Source of the DNA: Pyxidicoccus xibeiensis
GTDB taxonomy: Bacteria > Myxococcota > Myxococcia > Myxococcales > Myxococcaceae
Length of the DNA stretch: 64,000 nucleotides
Assembly: GCF_024198175.1 (NCBI RefSeq)
Contig: NZ_JAJVKV010000007.1
Span: 372,001-436,000 of the forward strand
Reading direction: 5' to 3'
Shown: positions 51,101 to 58,601 of the stretch, piece after piece
Numbering within the stretch: the stretch's first letter is position 1
How the letters are laid out: each line of letters begins with the position of its first letter
Notes under the pieces: generated by a model
Database searches by the model: none
Seen by the model: the letters and a program-made list of their open reading frames with translations, nothing else
What the model was told of the DNA's origin: nothing
Program-made: the position numbers and the translations under genes

Positions 51101-51649
51101 GGTGGCGCCGCGCACCTCCACGTCCGGCACCAGCCCCAGCGCGCCGACACCCGCGGCAAGCAGCCCGGGCACCTGCACGGAGGGTGTGGAGGAGAAGCCG
51201 TACAGCCGCACGTCATAGAGGTAGACGGCGAGCTTCTCCCCGTCCGCGTCGAAGGCCACCTTGAAGGTGAAGGGCGTGCGCTCGGGCGCGGGCAGCCGGC
51301 CCTGGCCCTCGAGGTAGCCGGGACGGAAGTGCAGCCGCAGCTCTTCGATTCCGGCGAGCCGCCCGGCCAGCTCCGCCACCCGGCGCGTCACCAGGTCCGC
51401 GTCGACGGTCAGCTCGAGGAAGCCGAAGAGGAGCTTCTTGCGCTGGTAGCGCGTGGCCCCGGCGCTGACGTTGAAGGGGAAGCTGACGTCCGGAATCTGC
51501 AGCGCGAAGTCGGAGATGCGCAGACCCGGCAGCACCTCCAACGCCGGAAAGCCCACGAAGGCCCTGCGGTCCAGCAGGCGCAGCTCGGGGGCGGCGGCGC
51601 GCGCTTCCTGCGCCGCGGCGGGCTTTGGGGAGTCACTGTCAGTAGCCAT
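42101..51649 (-). CDS. Giant TPR-repeat protein (about 3180 residues)
   Basis: A 3182-residue protein. The first ~260 residues form a distinct, mostly beta domain (PELRLLDRRAFVGFPALEVL, LRISDFALQIPDVSFPFNVS) that I do not recognise. From about 270 to 2950 it consists of tetratricopeptide-like helix pairs, alanine/leucine/glutamate-rich, for example LAEALEKAAALQEEPGKRAA and HPDALLLLGELCHRGG. The last ~190 residues are a separate domain (FPRLFAALKPLLTSLGAQGV, AAELGYLCALALALGESGVK). There is no signal peptide or membrane helix, so it is probably a cytoplasmic scaffold. The start at 51649 was chosen because upstream sequence is the divergent kinase promoter. Long open frames on the plus strand here are shadows. 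Confidence 0.88.
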   Translation of the reverse strand: MATDSDSPKPAAAQEARAAAPELRLLDRRAFVGFPALEVLPGLRISDFALQIPDVSFPFNVSAGATRYQRKKLLFGFLELTVDADLVTRRVAELAGRLAGIEELRLHFRPGYLEGQGRLPAPERTPFTFKVAFDADGEKLAVYLYDVRLYGFSSTPSVQVPGLLAAGVGALGLVPDVEVRGATGFSTRVLPALCQLAAVSRGYKMPALDTARLSAAEVSSTGLRLRFSAGGLPPPAAPDEELMLALEGARAFSDAEGLIAQGRLADARQAYLQAGDAQDAHPFAAERLLSLMVADPQAHDLALDIAATLQRRRDRSPAALWGEAVVRERRGEGARAAERYLALCALARRTSEEAAAFFSAEAAARCSRDTAPQVAVKALHELLGLKPDHLPSLKALARASDQARDRAGAVRAYRRLAALARDPAEAADAHVHLARLCAQTEDDVAGARLHCEAALRLAPDHPDALLLLGELCHRGGEHLRALKALDRLREVAMARHELDRVGHADLLAGRVWEEGLKQPDNALLRYREAVSLLPGEPEPLFAAARVAEGLGRLQEALAGYQQALELAGPAPRSEGVRHAAHASHHALARLYRTRLGDPARSREHLESALSLDPRDAVALEELIPYFRATGRSQELAEALEKAAALQEEPGKRAALWAEAGELYRGKLQQPEKAERLLLLALEADGDHRPALESLLALAEARRDGALLTRCLSALARLSTDLKDRAQKYRRLAVAARDLAFDLDLAVHALQEVLRAEPDDLPALGELCALQRKRADMAGLATALEVRARVAETQGDKRLAAAALRELAGVLEARLGRVGDALVALEKAARLAPDAAVLLDLADLSLRCERPEHARRALEALLSTLPRTAAPEKLADVRARLGRACEMLGDREGAIAAYAQAFPLRRLDDALAARLESLYTESGETQALAELWGSRAQALMGADRAEEAAPLFLQSARALLERGEKAAALLRLTAALEASPEGPLAAEVLESLAELELERGEKLEAARLYARRAALVPDARAGAKLLFRASLLAAGTSREEAFLADALERDGSFAPARQRRGELRLPTDARAALDDFEAVLALPPVDADAPREAERVALTRKAATAAVRAGRTDSARRLLAEYCARAPEDLDARLELASLHRKAGAREALADLLVELWPRLSGEPRRAARRELAELSLGLGRATAAVDSLRSLRLEEPHDTWAAQALLDLLPPPGTGTTEEEAERLELLGTLVASATGEVRAELLARRAVLHRAAGRMAAARDDFSEAAKGARRPAPLLLALAELARESGDEASELEVWRRAVAADANLATRARERLLALASTLVEADARELARETLRAAIVLEPPADERCDAFFSLAELAHRDGNAADEAAALAEAARQGPTARRVEALLARATLLEAQGHIDDAGQSLEAALSLAPRHAQATAALQRVLRAREDWAALAELLAAEAPHTPPSEATAMYAELAALYLDRLDQPGSAEAALRQALRLSPADAEVRRRLVSLVAGRGELREAAVLLETAAESAASSEAAALLREGAGYARRAQDLDRALKLARKAHVLVPAQGAELASLAELLYLRGAVREALPLQDTLATEVDFHTAPEAAEATWLRLGELAEQAGESKRAVTAYRKLLVQRPQCEPAVQRLAALLEKDDPRGAFEVLVTHARALPSSEDTVQRLVALAERARAALADAGVAASLLSRAAEMAKQPLPLRRQLAALYRETGRALELLTELRQVATLSLEAGDVEAALAAYTEEARLAEDTGRADDALRALADARDVLESRGQAAEAAACERRRAELLRDVKLDPAAAEGALERAFGLAADLGTARLGAALAERRDDSEAEGRWLERALPLLRDAKEAAALRLRLARLHLGVLSDVEKAEAFLRDALRGDRSLVEAEALLAKLLESDGRLAELAAWYEECAEGETDAETRAALLQRAAVLYRDRAGRPDAAAAAFIAARAARPDDLELTAQAAELLHEVNRHADAAEFDAVLLEADPFREPVFARHLAFLEETEDHQALAELMLRRAQRQAPSDAAESYLSAARAFRAAGARERALLCEDQAFDLSPASEEAFERVRERAAGDVRRLAELLALRAAALPSPQALPLLRERATRLLDAGEVLLAAEAFDEYLSRAGDDVEALSARAELAAKGGGPIAARPYDRRLLSAGGDALPVPVRARTWLRLGHASLGAGAYHDAADAFESVVALEPEGERGAEALSLLAEVHSRTGNAPGLYRASLQLARRADDTATAEVLYRRAADLFDDPKDAIDALLPLARLRPADASVIDRAVTGLRALGRHGDLLQVYESGAEAAGGQRAAELLLAAASVAAESLADEDAAWALTQRAAEAAPEDLTALRALVDGLRKRGESVRLLESLERLVPRVEDADEAAVLRLELASLAQSASRLDAARDALETVVARGPSGAGYADALESLEKLLGEVPGRRAEVQVARAELVIGRERQVLLLAAARGFEAASRLPEALKAAKAAAAVEPDVDAALRVAQLYRASGEATGAARALLQAARLASPEERPPLLLEAVGLWEKAGEHGEALEVVERIATEAPDMLSPSELAERFGRLGAFARALDVGFAPAMASGDYSDALAMAAQAGDKARTREALWALVALPDADSAHASALADGLRAEGETEGLLELAALSAERDATFAAALRDEVLRSEAAPVLYRLRALEELSTDPSFAARLTLLLPALAKLPAELAEAALARVRGLPDAAKVEALAMAADGWPARRKALLRERHTLEFELGRWDVAARTLAQLIAVEEDPHTRAALHLEHGELLLSPLDQPVEAREAFERALADDGSHRDALRHLLALVDVTSEPAVFVALAERLSVEDGPDAPNPYRERLADAYEALGMVADAATQLEALPETEERLARRARLAEQRGLVGEALRLRERLTDEPAVLEAILRGYLDAQLVSPAARLAERLFDASVLSPEVTRMSAERLSPSPEGAPVAARIWPELLRAQLMDVDGWTLYAEALRVLGRTEAAERADGIGAALDSSGTAASAAPVSALPVPSGFQHPVPPGVVPVTTERFPRLFAALKPLLTSLGAQGVRVGVDPVGGVEAYLTSPEELVLGAGALSCFGAAELGYLCALALALGESGVKLSRPGEVPGLEAAAVAAFRAVPASLAAGRVLARLDAEVRGGDPSKVEVGVVLARAAAFRAVALSVLEGA

Positions 51650-51753
51650 CGCGGAGGACGCGACGCTACCACGCTGCCCAAGCCCTCGAAATTTCTGACA
51701 ATCCCCCCGCCTGTGGAGCAGGCAACGGGGCGTGTGGGCGGCGCCACGCCGCG

Positions 51754-54354
51754 GTGCACTATCAACATGCACCCCGGACTGAAGTCGGACAATATGCGCC
51801 CGGCGTGCTGGCCCCCGACTCCCTCGTCCTCGAAGGTCGCTTCCGGGTCCTCCGACCCCTGGGCTCGGGTGGGATGGGACAGGTGTACCTGGGTGAGCAG
51901 GTGTCCCTGGGGCGCAAGGTGGCCATCAAGGTCCTCCACCAGGACCTGCACGCCCAGGCCGGCATGGCCGAGCGCTTCAAGCGGGAGGCCCGCCTCCTGT
52001 CCGCCGTGGAGCACCCGGCGGTGGTGCACATCGTCGACTTCGGCGAGTCCGGGGACCACGCGTGCCTGGTGATGGAGTTCGTGGAGGGGGAGAGCCTCTA
52101 CGACGTCCTCACCCCCGGCCCCATGCCGCCGGGCCGCGCGCTGCCGCTGCTCCAGCAGCTGGCGGAGGGCCTGGCCGCCATCCACGACAAGGGCATCATC
52201 CACCGGGACTTGAAGCCGGAGAACGTCTTCATCTCCCCTGGCGCGCGCGGGGAGCAGGCCCGGCTGCTGGACTTCGGCATCGCCCGGCTGGTGGAGCCGG
52301 ACGCCAACAGCAGCGTCAGCCAGGTGGGCGTGGTGCTGGGGACGCCGGAGTACCTGTCCCCGGAGCAGGCCGTGGGCGCGAAGGTGGACACGCGCAGCGA
52401 CCTCTATTCTTTCGGCGTGCTGATGTACCGCGTGCTGGCCGGGCGGCTGCCCTTCGATGGGCCCTCGCCGCGCCACTTCCTGGCGCAGCACGCCTCGCAC
52501 GCGCCCCGTCCGTTGGACAGGGCCGCGCCCTCGCTGTCGCGGTACGTCGGCCTGCTGTCACTGGTGATGCGCCTGCTGGAGAAGGACCCGGCGAAGCGGC
52601 CGCAGAACGCGCACGAGCTGGCGGACGCGCTGGCCGCCGCGTACTCGGCCCTCTCCGCCTTCACGCCCGGCCTGGGCACGCCCGTCTACATGCCACAGGG
52701 AGGCGGGCCCTCCTCCGGCACCGCCATCTTCGCCGGAGGTGACACGGCGCCCTCGGCGGGCCCCAGCGGCACCGCTGTCTTCGCGGGGGGCGCCGCCGCG
52801 GCACCGCCTCCGGGCAGCGGCACCGCGGCGTTCGGTGTGGCCCAGGCGGGCTCCGCGTCCATGGCGCCCGTGGCGCAGCGCACGGGGACGGCGGCCTTCG
52901 GGACGCGGCCCTCGGGCAGCGTGGCCTCGGTGACGGGCGGCGCGTCGGTGGTGAAGCCGCAGAACCTGACGGTGATGCTCACCGACATCCAGGGCTTCAC
53001 CGAGCGCACCAGCCGGCAGACGCACGAAGAGAACGCGCGGATGCTGGACACCCACGACAAGCTGCTGATGCCGCTGGTGAAGGAGTACGAGGGCCGGCTC
53101 ATCCAGAAGCGGGGCGACGCGCTGCTGGTGGTGTTCCGCTCACCGACGGCGGGCGTGGCGTGTGGCATGGCCATGCAGGACCGGCTGTGGCGCTTCAACC
53201 AGACGGTGCCGCCGGAGGAGCAGCTGCACGTGCGGGTGTGCCTGCACGCGGGTGAGGTGCTCGTCACCCAGGACACGGTGCTGGGCGAGCCGATGGAGGT
53301 GGTGGAGTCGGTGGAGCACGTGGCCGCCGCGGGCGAGGTCACCTTCACCGAGGCGGTGAACCTGGCGCGCAACCGCGCCGAGGCGGGCGTCGAGCCGTGC
53401 GGCACCATCACCCTCCCCGGCCGCGACGAGCAGGTCCAGCTCTACCGCTGCCAGCGCGCGGCCGAGGGCCCGCCCTTCGGCGAGCGCTTCGCTCCTTCGG
53501 GTGGCATGGGCGCGCGGATGGAGCCGGTGCTGGCCCGGGTGAAGGGGGCGTTCTCCCCGCTCCGCACGCGCCTCGGAGCCCTGCATCTCGGGGCACGGCT
53601 GCGTGGGGCCTCGCTGCGAGTCGGCGAGCGGCTGCCGTCAGGACTCGCGACGCTGCGCACGAGCCGGCGCCATCAGCTCGCGCTCCTCGGCGGCGTGCTG
53701 GTGCTGCTGGCTGCTGGCGCGGCATGGGTGCTGCACTTCAACGACCCGGCCGTGCGCGCGCTCGCGTTGCTCGAGGAGGGCCGCAAGGACGAGGCCCAGG
53801 CGCGGCTGGAAGAGGTGCCGGAGGAGGAGCAGAAGGCCCCCGCCTGGAGGCGCGCGCGCGCGGCCGTGTACCACGCGAAGAACGCCCACAAGAGCGAGTA
53901 CTTCCTGCTCTCCAAGCTGGACGAAGAGGGCCGCTCGCAGGTGGAGGACCGCGTCCTGGACGGGCTCGCGGAGGACTACGGCCGCGACGGCGGCAAGGCG
54001 ATGGAGACCCTGCTCGGCGGGTTCCCCAAGGAGCGCGTCGTCGGGCACTTCGAGGACCTGGCCGAAGAGGACTACTCGCTGCGGCAGTGGGGCGCGCTGC
54101 GCTACCTGGAGCATGCCAGGGCCACGGCCGGCGTGGACCTGGTGGAGGCGTATGTCCGGGCCCTGGAGTCAGAGTCCTGTGACATCCGGGCGGTCGCGGC
54201 GGAACGGCTGGAAGCCCTGGGGGACGCGGATGCCATCCCCGCGCTCACTCGCGTCACCGAGACGCCCAGGGAGAAGGCGGTATTCGGCACCAAGGACTGC
54301 GGCCACGAGCGGGCCAACGCGGCCATCCAGCGCCTCAAGAAGAAGGGCGACTGA
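51754..54354 (+). CDS. Ser/Thr kinase fused to degenerate class III cyclase domain and HEAT-like repeats
   Basis: An 866-residue protein read from GTG at 51754; GTG at 51805 is an alternative. Kinase: LGSGGMGQVYLG at 36-47, K59, HRDLKPEN at 150-157, DFG at 173-175, GTPEYLSPEQAVG. A Gly/Ala/Pro linker contains repeated SGTA-F-type units (TAIF, TAVF, TAAF). A cyclase-homology domain at about 405-555 has both metal aspartates (D411 in LTDIQGFTE, D455 in KRGDALLVVF), but the substrate lysine position is Gln, and the transition-state Asn and Arg (VN..AAR) are replaced by Glu and Ser. One membrane helix (about 641-662) precedes a C-terminal HEAT-like region (about 670-866). It is divergent from the giant TPR gene across 104 bases. 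Confidence 0.9.
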   Translation: MHYQHAPRTEVGQYAPGVLAPDSLVLEGRFRVLRPLGSGGMGQVYLGEQVSLGRKVAIKVLHQDLHAQAGMAERFKREARLLSAVEHPAVVHIVDFGESGDHACLVMEFVEGESLYDVLTPGPMPPGRALPLLQQLAEGLAAIHDKGIIHRDLKPENVFISPGARGEQARLLDFGIARLVEPDANSSVSQVGVVLGTPEYLSPEQAVGAKVDTRSDLYSFGVLMYRVLAGRLPFDGPSPRHFLAQHASHAPRPLDRAAPSLSRYVGLLSLVMRLLEKDPAKRPQNAHELADALAAAYSALSAFTPGLGTPVYMPQGGGPSSGTAIFAGGDTAPSAGPSGTAVFAGGAAAAPPPGSGTAAFGVAQAGSASMAPVAQRTGTAAFGTRPSGSVASVTGGASVVKPQNLTVMLTDIQGFTERTSRQTHEENARMLDTHDKLLMPLVKEYEGRLIQKRGDALLVVFRSPTAGVACGMAMQDRLWRFNQTVPPEEQLHVRVCLHAGEVLVTQDTVLGEPMEVVESVEHVAAAGEVTFTEAVNLARNRAEAGVEPCGTITLPGRDEQVQLYRCQRAAEGPPFGERFAPSGGMGARMEPVLARVKGAFSPLRTRLGALHLGARLRGASLRVGERLPSGLATLRTSRRHQLALLGGVLVLLAAGAAWVLHFNDPAVRALALLEEGRKDEAQARLEEVPEEEQKAPAWRRARAAVYHAKNAHKSEYFLLSKLDEEGRSQVEDRVLDGLAEDYGRDGGKAMETLLGGFPKERVVGHFEDLAEEDYSLRQWGALRYLEHARATAGVDLVEAYVRALESESCDIRAVAAERLEALGDADAIPALTRVTETPREKAVFGTKDCGHERANAAIQRLKKKGD

Positions 54355-54370
54355 GCCTCGGCGCGGCGTG

Positions 54371-54739
54371 TCAGCCCAGCAGCGCGGCGATGGCCAGCAG
54401 CGCCAGGGCCACGAGGTCCGCCGCCGCCACCCTCTGGAGTTCCGGCGTCAGCCCGGGAGTCATCAGGTACAGCGCCAGGAAGCTCAGCTTGCTGATGGCG
54501 GCGAAGGCCAGGGCTGGAGGTCGCACGGAAGGAACGAAGGCGGCGGCACCCAGGCCCAGGCCGACACAGGCGAGCAGCACTGCCCGGTGGCGCATCAGCA
54601 GGGTCATGGAGCCACCGTCGACGCCGATACCATACAGGGCTACCGTCCGGTCCGGCAGCAGGGCGACGATGCCGGGGATGAGATTCACAGCGGCCACAGC
54701 CAGCAGAAGCAGTGTCGCGGCCAGCGCCTTGATGTCCAT
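54371..54739 (-). CDS. Small four-helix membrane protein
   Basis: A 122-residue hydrophobic protein with four predicted membrane helices (LAATLLLLAVAAVNLIPGIV; LLACVGLGLGAAAFV; LAFAAISKLSFLALYL; DLVALALLAIAALLG). A family of this size and layout exists in many bacteria with no proven role, sometimes misnamed an adenylyltransferase. GGGAG lies eight bases before the ATG. It is divergent from an AraC regulator with only 30 bases between start codons, so that regulator probably controls it. Confidence 0.7.
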   Translation of the reverse strand: MDIKALAATLLLLAVAAVNLIPGIVALLPDRTVALYGIGVDGGSMTLLMRHRAVLLACVGLGLGAAAFVPSVRPPALAFAAISKLSFLALYLMTPGLTPELQRVAAADLVALALLAIAALLG

Positions 54740-54769
54740 GTCGTAGCTCCCTCGAGCGTGGTGGAGCCC

Positions 54770-55585
54770 ATGTCCTACGGCATCGCCGCACGCCCCCGCT
54801 TTCAAGAACCGGCTACGACGGCGCCGGTGGTCTTCCTGTCCGCGGTCCGCTCCGCCTATGTCGGCCCGTCGCTGCGCCTCGCGCCGCACCGGAACGCCGT
54901 GGCCTGTGTCGTGCTCAGCCTGGGCGAGCCGTTCACCCTCGCGGCCGGAGGCAGCCCACGAGAGGCCCGCTCCGCCCTCATCCCGCCCAACACGCTGCAC
55001 CAGCTGACGGCCGGGAGTGGTGCCATCGCCTTTCTCTACCTCGACCCGCTGGACGTCGCCGTCGCGGGGGGCCCGGGGTGGCGCCAGCGCACCCGGAGCG
55101 GCGTGTCACTCGAGCATGCTGGCGCGGAGGAGGCCGTCGCCGCTCTGCTGCGCCTGAGGGCGGTGAAGCCGGCGGCGGCGGGACGGCAGGTCCTGGACAC
55201 CCTCGGCGGCCTGGTGGAGCCGTCGGGGACACGCACGGACCGGCGAATCACCTCGGCGCTCCGGAAGCTGGAGCCGGTGGTGGAGGGACTGGACGCCGCG
55301 GAGTGCCGCCTCGACCGGGTGGCCGCCGGCCTGGAGCTGTCCGTGTCCCGGGCCCAGCACCTGATTCGGGAGGTGACGGGTGTCCCTTTCCGGCGCTACC
55401 GGACCTGGGTCCGCATGCGAGTCGCGGCCCGCACACTCGCCAGTGGCGGAACCCTGACCGAGGCCGCCCATGTCGCCGGCTTCTCCAGCGCAGCCCACTT
55501 CAGCACGGCCTTCCGCACGATGTTTGGCCTGCCTCCGTCCGCCCTCGTCTCGGCGGGGACCTGCTTCGTCGTGCTCCCCGCCTGA
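54770..55585 (+). CDS. AraC-family transcriptional regulator
   Basis: A 271-residue regulator. The N-terminal half is a cupin-like sensor (LAPHRNAVACVVLSLGEPFT, LIPPNTLHQLTAGSGAIAFL). The C-terminal ~100 residues hold two helix-turn-helix motifs (LDRVAAGLELSVSRAQHLIR, VTGVPFRRYRTWVRMRVAAR, TLTEAAHVAGFSSAAHFSTA, FRTMFGLPPSAL). GGAG is three bases before the ATG. It is divergent from a small membrane-protein gene, the likely target. The open frame continues far upstream within the kinase gene but is out of its frame. Confidence 0.88.
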   Translation: MSYGIAARPRFQEPATTAPVVFLSAVRSAYVGPSLRLAPHRNAVACVVLSLGEPFTLAAGGSPREARSALIPPNTLHQLTAGSGAIAFLYLDPLDVAVAGGPGWRQRTRSGVSLEHAGAEEAVAALLRLRAVKPAAAGRQVLDTLGGLVEPSGTRTDRRITSALRKLEPVVEGLDAAECRLDRVAAGLELSVSRAQHLIREVTGVPFRRYRTWVRMRVAARTLASGGTLTEAAHVAGFSSAAHFSTAFRTMFGLPPSALVSAGTCFVVLPA

Positions 55586-55597
55586 CCTGGCCACACC

Positions 55598-56251
55598 TCA
55601 GTGGTAGTTGATGCAGGACGGCTCGCTCGGGTCGTTCGGGTCCGCCACCGTCACGGGCTCGTTGGGGACGATTTCCAGCTTGTCGAAGCTCGACTCGGTG
55701 CCCACGCAGACGCCGCGCGCCAGGTTGAAGCCGGGCTTCAGGTCGTCCACGTTGACGAACAGCTCCACCTCCCGGAGCGTCGCCATGAGCGCCCCCGTCA
55801 GCTCGGGTACGAAGAGGACCACGTGGTTGCGCGCCATGCCACGCAGGTCGTCCCAGTCGTCGGCCTCGTCCCCGTCGGGCACACCATTGCCGTTCACGTC
55901 CTCGTAGACGAGCAGGTAGGCGAACCCGATGAGCCCGGGCTCGAAGTCGTTGAGCACCTCGTCCGGCGGGTTGTCGACGACGCGCAGCTGGTAGTCGAAC
56001 GGAGGGTTCAGGCTGGTCAGCTCCACGCTCTGGTACGTGGTGATGTCCCCTTCGCGCGCCCAGTTGTCCCAGGCCAGCGTGATGCGTGTCGCCCCATTCG
56101 CCTCGGTGGGCGCCAGCGACTTCACCTCGCCCTGCACCACGTAGCGGGGCTCTCCGGTGTAGTCGTCATCCTTGAGCGCCTCCCCGCACCCGAAGGTGCT
56201 CCCGAGCGCGAGCGACACGGCCAGCGACTGCACGAAACGCTTCAGCTTCAT
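55598..56251 (-). CDS. Lipoprotein, unknown function
   Basis: A 217-residue lipoprotein: signal MKLKRFVQSLAVSLALGSTF with lipobox FGC (Cys22). The mature part is beta-rich and contains an acidic calcium-loop-like stretch DVNGNGVPDGDEADDWDD. I recognise no family. It lies 86 bases downstream of the caspase gene on the same strand and may belong to the sigma-factor operon; the gap leaves that open. It is convergent with the AraC gene, 12 bases apart. Confidence 0.72.
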   Translation of the reverse strand: MKLKRFVQSLAVSLALGSTFGCGEALKDDDYTGEPRYVVQGEVKSLAPTEANGATRITLAWDNWAREGDITTYQSVELTSLNPPFDYQLRVVDNPPDEVLNDFEPGLIGFAYLLVYEDVNGNGVPDGDEADDWDDLRGMARNHVVLFVPELTGALMATLREVELFVNVDDLKPGFNLARGVCVGTESSFDKLEIVPNEPVTVADPNDPSEPSCINYH

Positions 56252-56337
56252 GACGGGACTCCATCCACGTGAGGCGCGCCCACCGCCGCGCGCCGGTTCC
56301 ATGGAAGAGACCCGCGAGCCGCGAGTCATGGACACCC

Positions 56338-57891
56338 TCACCAGCGGATTCCCGTCCCCGCCGCGAGCACCGGCGTCACCGGCGTGCGCACCTCCTCGCG
56401 CCCCAGGGCCGAGGTGACGCGCACCCGCGAGGCCCGCAGCCCCACCTCGGCGCCCATGAAGAACCCGCGAGGCAGGTGCAGGTCCGCGCGCAGCAGCGTG
56501 TCCAGCTGCGGCACCACCTGCCAGACTCTCGGCGCCGTCCGCCCGAAGAAGCGCTGGTCCACGTACGCCGCGCCCACCCGGGCCCCACCCGACAGGGAGA
56601 GCAGCCCCACGTCGAACACCTTCCGAGCACCGGCGCGCATCGCCATGGACGTGAGCCGCCGCTCGAAGCGCTGCTGCGTGAAGCCCGTCTGCGCCACCTC
56701 CACCTGCGCCTCCAGCGTGAGCGCGGACGTGTCCATGGACACCTGCACCGCGCCCGCCGGAGCGAAGGGATAGCCCTCCACCACGCTCGACGCGCCACCG
56801 CCCCACCCGCTCAGCGCCCAGGTGCTCCGCCCGCCGCCGCCCTTGCGCACCAGCTGGTCCAGCTCCACCACGCGCCACGCCACGCCCGCCAGCTCCAGGG
56901 GTCTGCCCTCCTCCGCCACCACGCGGGCCTCGCGCAGCCGGTCCGGCAGCCGGTGCTGCACGAAGTACGTGCCGGGCACCAGCCGCGCCGTGCGCGCCTC
57001 GTCGGAGATGCCCGCCTCCAGCACCACCGGCCCATCCTTCCCGCCCTGCCGGAAGAAGTACTGCCCCGCCCCCTCCAGCCGCACCGCCGCCAGCCCCTGC
57101 GTGCGGCCCGGCCGCGTGAGCACCAGCTCCGAGCGCCCCTTCAGCTCGTACAGGTACGTGGGGTGCTGCACGCCGCCCACCGTGGCCACCGTGCTCGCCA
57201 CCGTCCGGTCCGCCGCGTACTGGTACGCCTCCGCGAGACTCACGAGCCCGTCCGCGCTGGTGTCCGCCACGCCGCGCAGCGCGGCCACCAGGTGGTGCGT
57301 GAAGAACGAGCCCTGCAGCGCGTCCGACTCCTGCGCGCTCTCGCCCGCCGCGGACGAGGAGAGGATGGCGAAGCCCTCCGGCAGCCCGTGAGACTCCACG
57401 TCCGGGGGCAGCGCGAAGGGCGCCGTCAGCTTCGTGCCCTTCACGCGCGTGGCCTGCCCGGAGCGGCACGCATCCACCACCAGCAGCCGCGCCGCCGCGG
57501 ACGAGCCGGACGTCAGGTTGCGCAGCTCCTCCCAGGGCAGCAGCGTGCCGCCCAGGTGCAGCGACTCCGCGTCCGCATGGCCCGAGTAGAAGACGAGCAG
57601 CACGCTGGAGCGGTCATGCGCCACCTCCTCGCGGATGCGCGCGTTCATCCGCGCCAGCGCGGTGCGCATCCGGTCCGCGCTCGGGTCCGTGAGCACGGCG
57701 ACGTTCTCCTGCGGGAAGTCTCCCAGCGTGACGAGCACCTCGCGCAGCCGCTCCGCGTCACGTCCGGCGAAGTGCAGCCGGGGCTCGTCCGCGTTGCCCT
57801 TGTGCGCGCCCACCAGCAGCGCATACCGCGCCTGGCTCGCGCCCGAGACGAGCGGCAGCAGCGCCAGCCACAGCGCGACGACGCGGCTCAC
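56338..57891 (-). CDS. Exported caspase-family protease with probable outer-membrane barrel
   Basis: A 517-residue protein starting with GTG that overlaps the anti-sigma stop (GTGA). A signal peptide (VSRVVALWLALLPLVSGASQ) leads to a C14 caspase-like domain: YALLVGAHKG, the catalytic histidine H105 in FYSGHAD, and the catalytic cysteine C142 in LLVVDACRSGQ. Residues about 275-350 are a beta-rich linker. From about 355 to the end the sequence alternates polar and hydrophobic residues in short strands and terminates GIRW, an aromatic-ending C-terminus typical of outer-membrane barrels. I infer a periplasmic protease tethered to the outer membrane. Third gene of an ECF sigma operon. Confidence 0.82.
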   Translation of the reverse strand: MSRVVALWLALLPLVSGASQARYALLVGAHKGNADEPRLHFAGRDAERLREVLVTLGDFPQENVAVLTDPSADRMRTALARMNARIREEVAHDRSSVLLVFYSGHADAESLHLGGTLLPWEELRNLTSGSSAAARLLVVDACRSGQATRVKGTKLTAPFALPPDVESHGLPEGFAILSSSAAGESAQESDALQGSFFTHHLVAALRGVADTSADGLVSLAEAYQYAADRTVASTVATVGGVQHPTYLYELKGRSELVLTRPGRTQGLAAVRLEGAGQYFFRQGGKDGPVVLEAGISDEARTARLVPGTYFVQHRLPDRLREARVVAEEGRPLELAGVAWRVVELDQLVRKGGGGRSTWALSGWGGGASSVVEGYPFAPAGAVQVSMDTSALTLEAQVEVAQTGFTQQRFERRLTSMAMRAGARKVFDVGLLSLSGGARVGAAYVDQRFFGRTAPRVWQVVPQLDTLLRADLHLPRGFFMGAEVGLRASRVRVTSALGREEVRTPVTPVLAAGTGIRW

Positions 57892-58601
57892 GGCGTGCCA
57901 GCCATGCCCCAGTCGTAGACGCGCACGCGGCAGACCTCCTCCGGCGGCACCCCGGGTGGAGGCTTCGCCGCACACGTCAGCAGCCGCATCCGCGTGCGGC
58001 CCTCCGGCGTGACGGTGATGCCCATGGGCAGCCACCCGCCCTGGGGCACCGCTCCCTCGAAGTACGGGGTCCATGTTCCTTCCTCGTCTCCCTGGAGGAT
58101 GAGCCAGGCGGACGGCTCCGCGCCCTGCACGCGCAGGCGCAGCCGGTCTCCCGCCCGCAGCTCCGCCAGCTCCTCCGCGGGCATGCCGTTGACCACGAGC
58201 ACCCCCTCGCGCGCAACCGCCACGTCCAGTGACGCGCTCCCCTTCCACCGCCCCCCGGGGACCACCCCCGCCTCCGGCGAACGGACGACGAGGAACACGC
58301 TCACCGCCAGCACCGGAAGGGCGAAGGCGGGTGCCCACCGCCACCACGCCGGACGCGCGGGACGTGCAGGCAGCGCCGCCGCGGCCGCGAGCAACGCCTC
58401 GGGGACCTGCTCGTAGGCGGCGGCGCGCGTCTGGGCATGCTCGGCCTCCACCCGCTGCTGGCAGTGCGCGCACGTCGTGAGGTGCGCCTCGGCGGACGCG
58501 CGCTCCTCCGGTGGCAGCAGCCCGAGCACCACCTGCGACACGCGCCACCCGGACAGGCACTCACCGGACGGCTTGGACCTGGGGAACGGCTCAGCCACCA
58601 T
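57888..58601 (-). CDS. Membrane anti-sigma factor with zinc-finger-like domain
   Basis: A 237-residue protein. The N-terminal 60 residues hold a zf-HC2/ZAS-type anti-sigma motif (HLTTCAHCQQRVEAEHAQ, His-x3-Cys-x2-Cys). One membrane helix follows at about 95-118 (WRWAPAFALPVLAVSVFLVV). The periplasmic part resembles domains that sense or bind envelope components (VLVVNGMPAEELAELRAGDR, GTWTPYFEGAVPQGGWLPMG). It overlaps the sigma gene by 11 bases and the caspase gene by four. It should hold the sigma factor inactive until a periplasmic signal arrives. Confidence 0.83.
   Translation of the reverse strand: MVAEPFPRSKPSGECLSGWRVSQVVLGLLPPEERASAEAHLTTCAHCQQRVEAEHAQTRAAAYEQVPEALLAAAAALPARPARPAWWRWAPAFALPVLAVSVFLVVRSPEAGVVPGGRWKGSASLDVAVAREGVLVVNGMPAEELAELRAGDRLRLRVQGAEPSAWLILQGDEEGTWTPYFEGAVPQGGWLPMGITVTPEGRTRMRLLTCAAKPPPGVPPEEVCRVRVYDWGMAGTP

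Noticed and set aside
42563..52072. Plus-strand open frames of over 1200 and 1700 codons opposite the TPR gene
   Set aside because: They are antisense shadows produced by the extreme third-position GC of the TPR gene. Composition is Arg/Gln/Gly/Leu-rich without domains, and they cross the divergent promoter.
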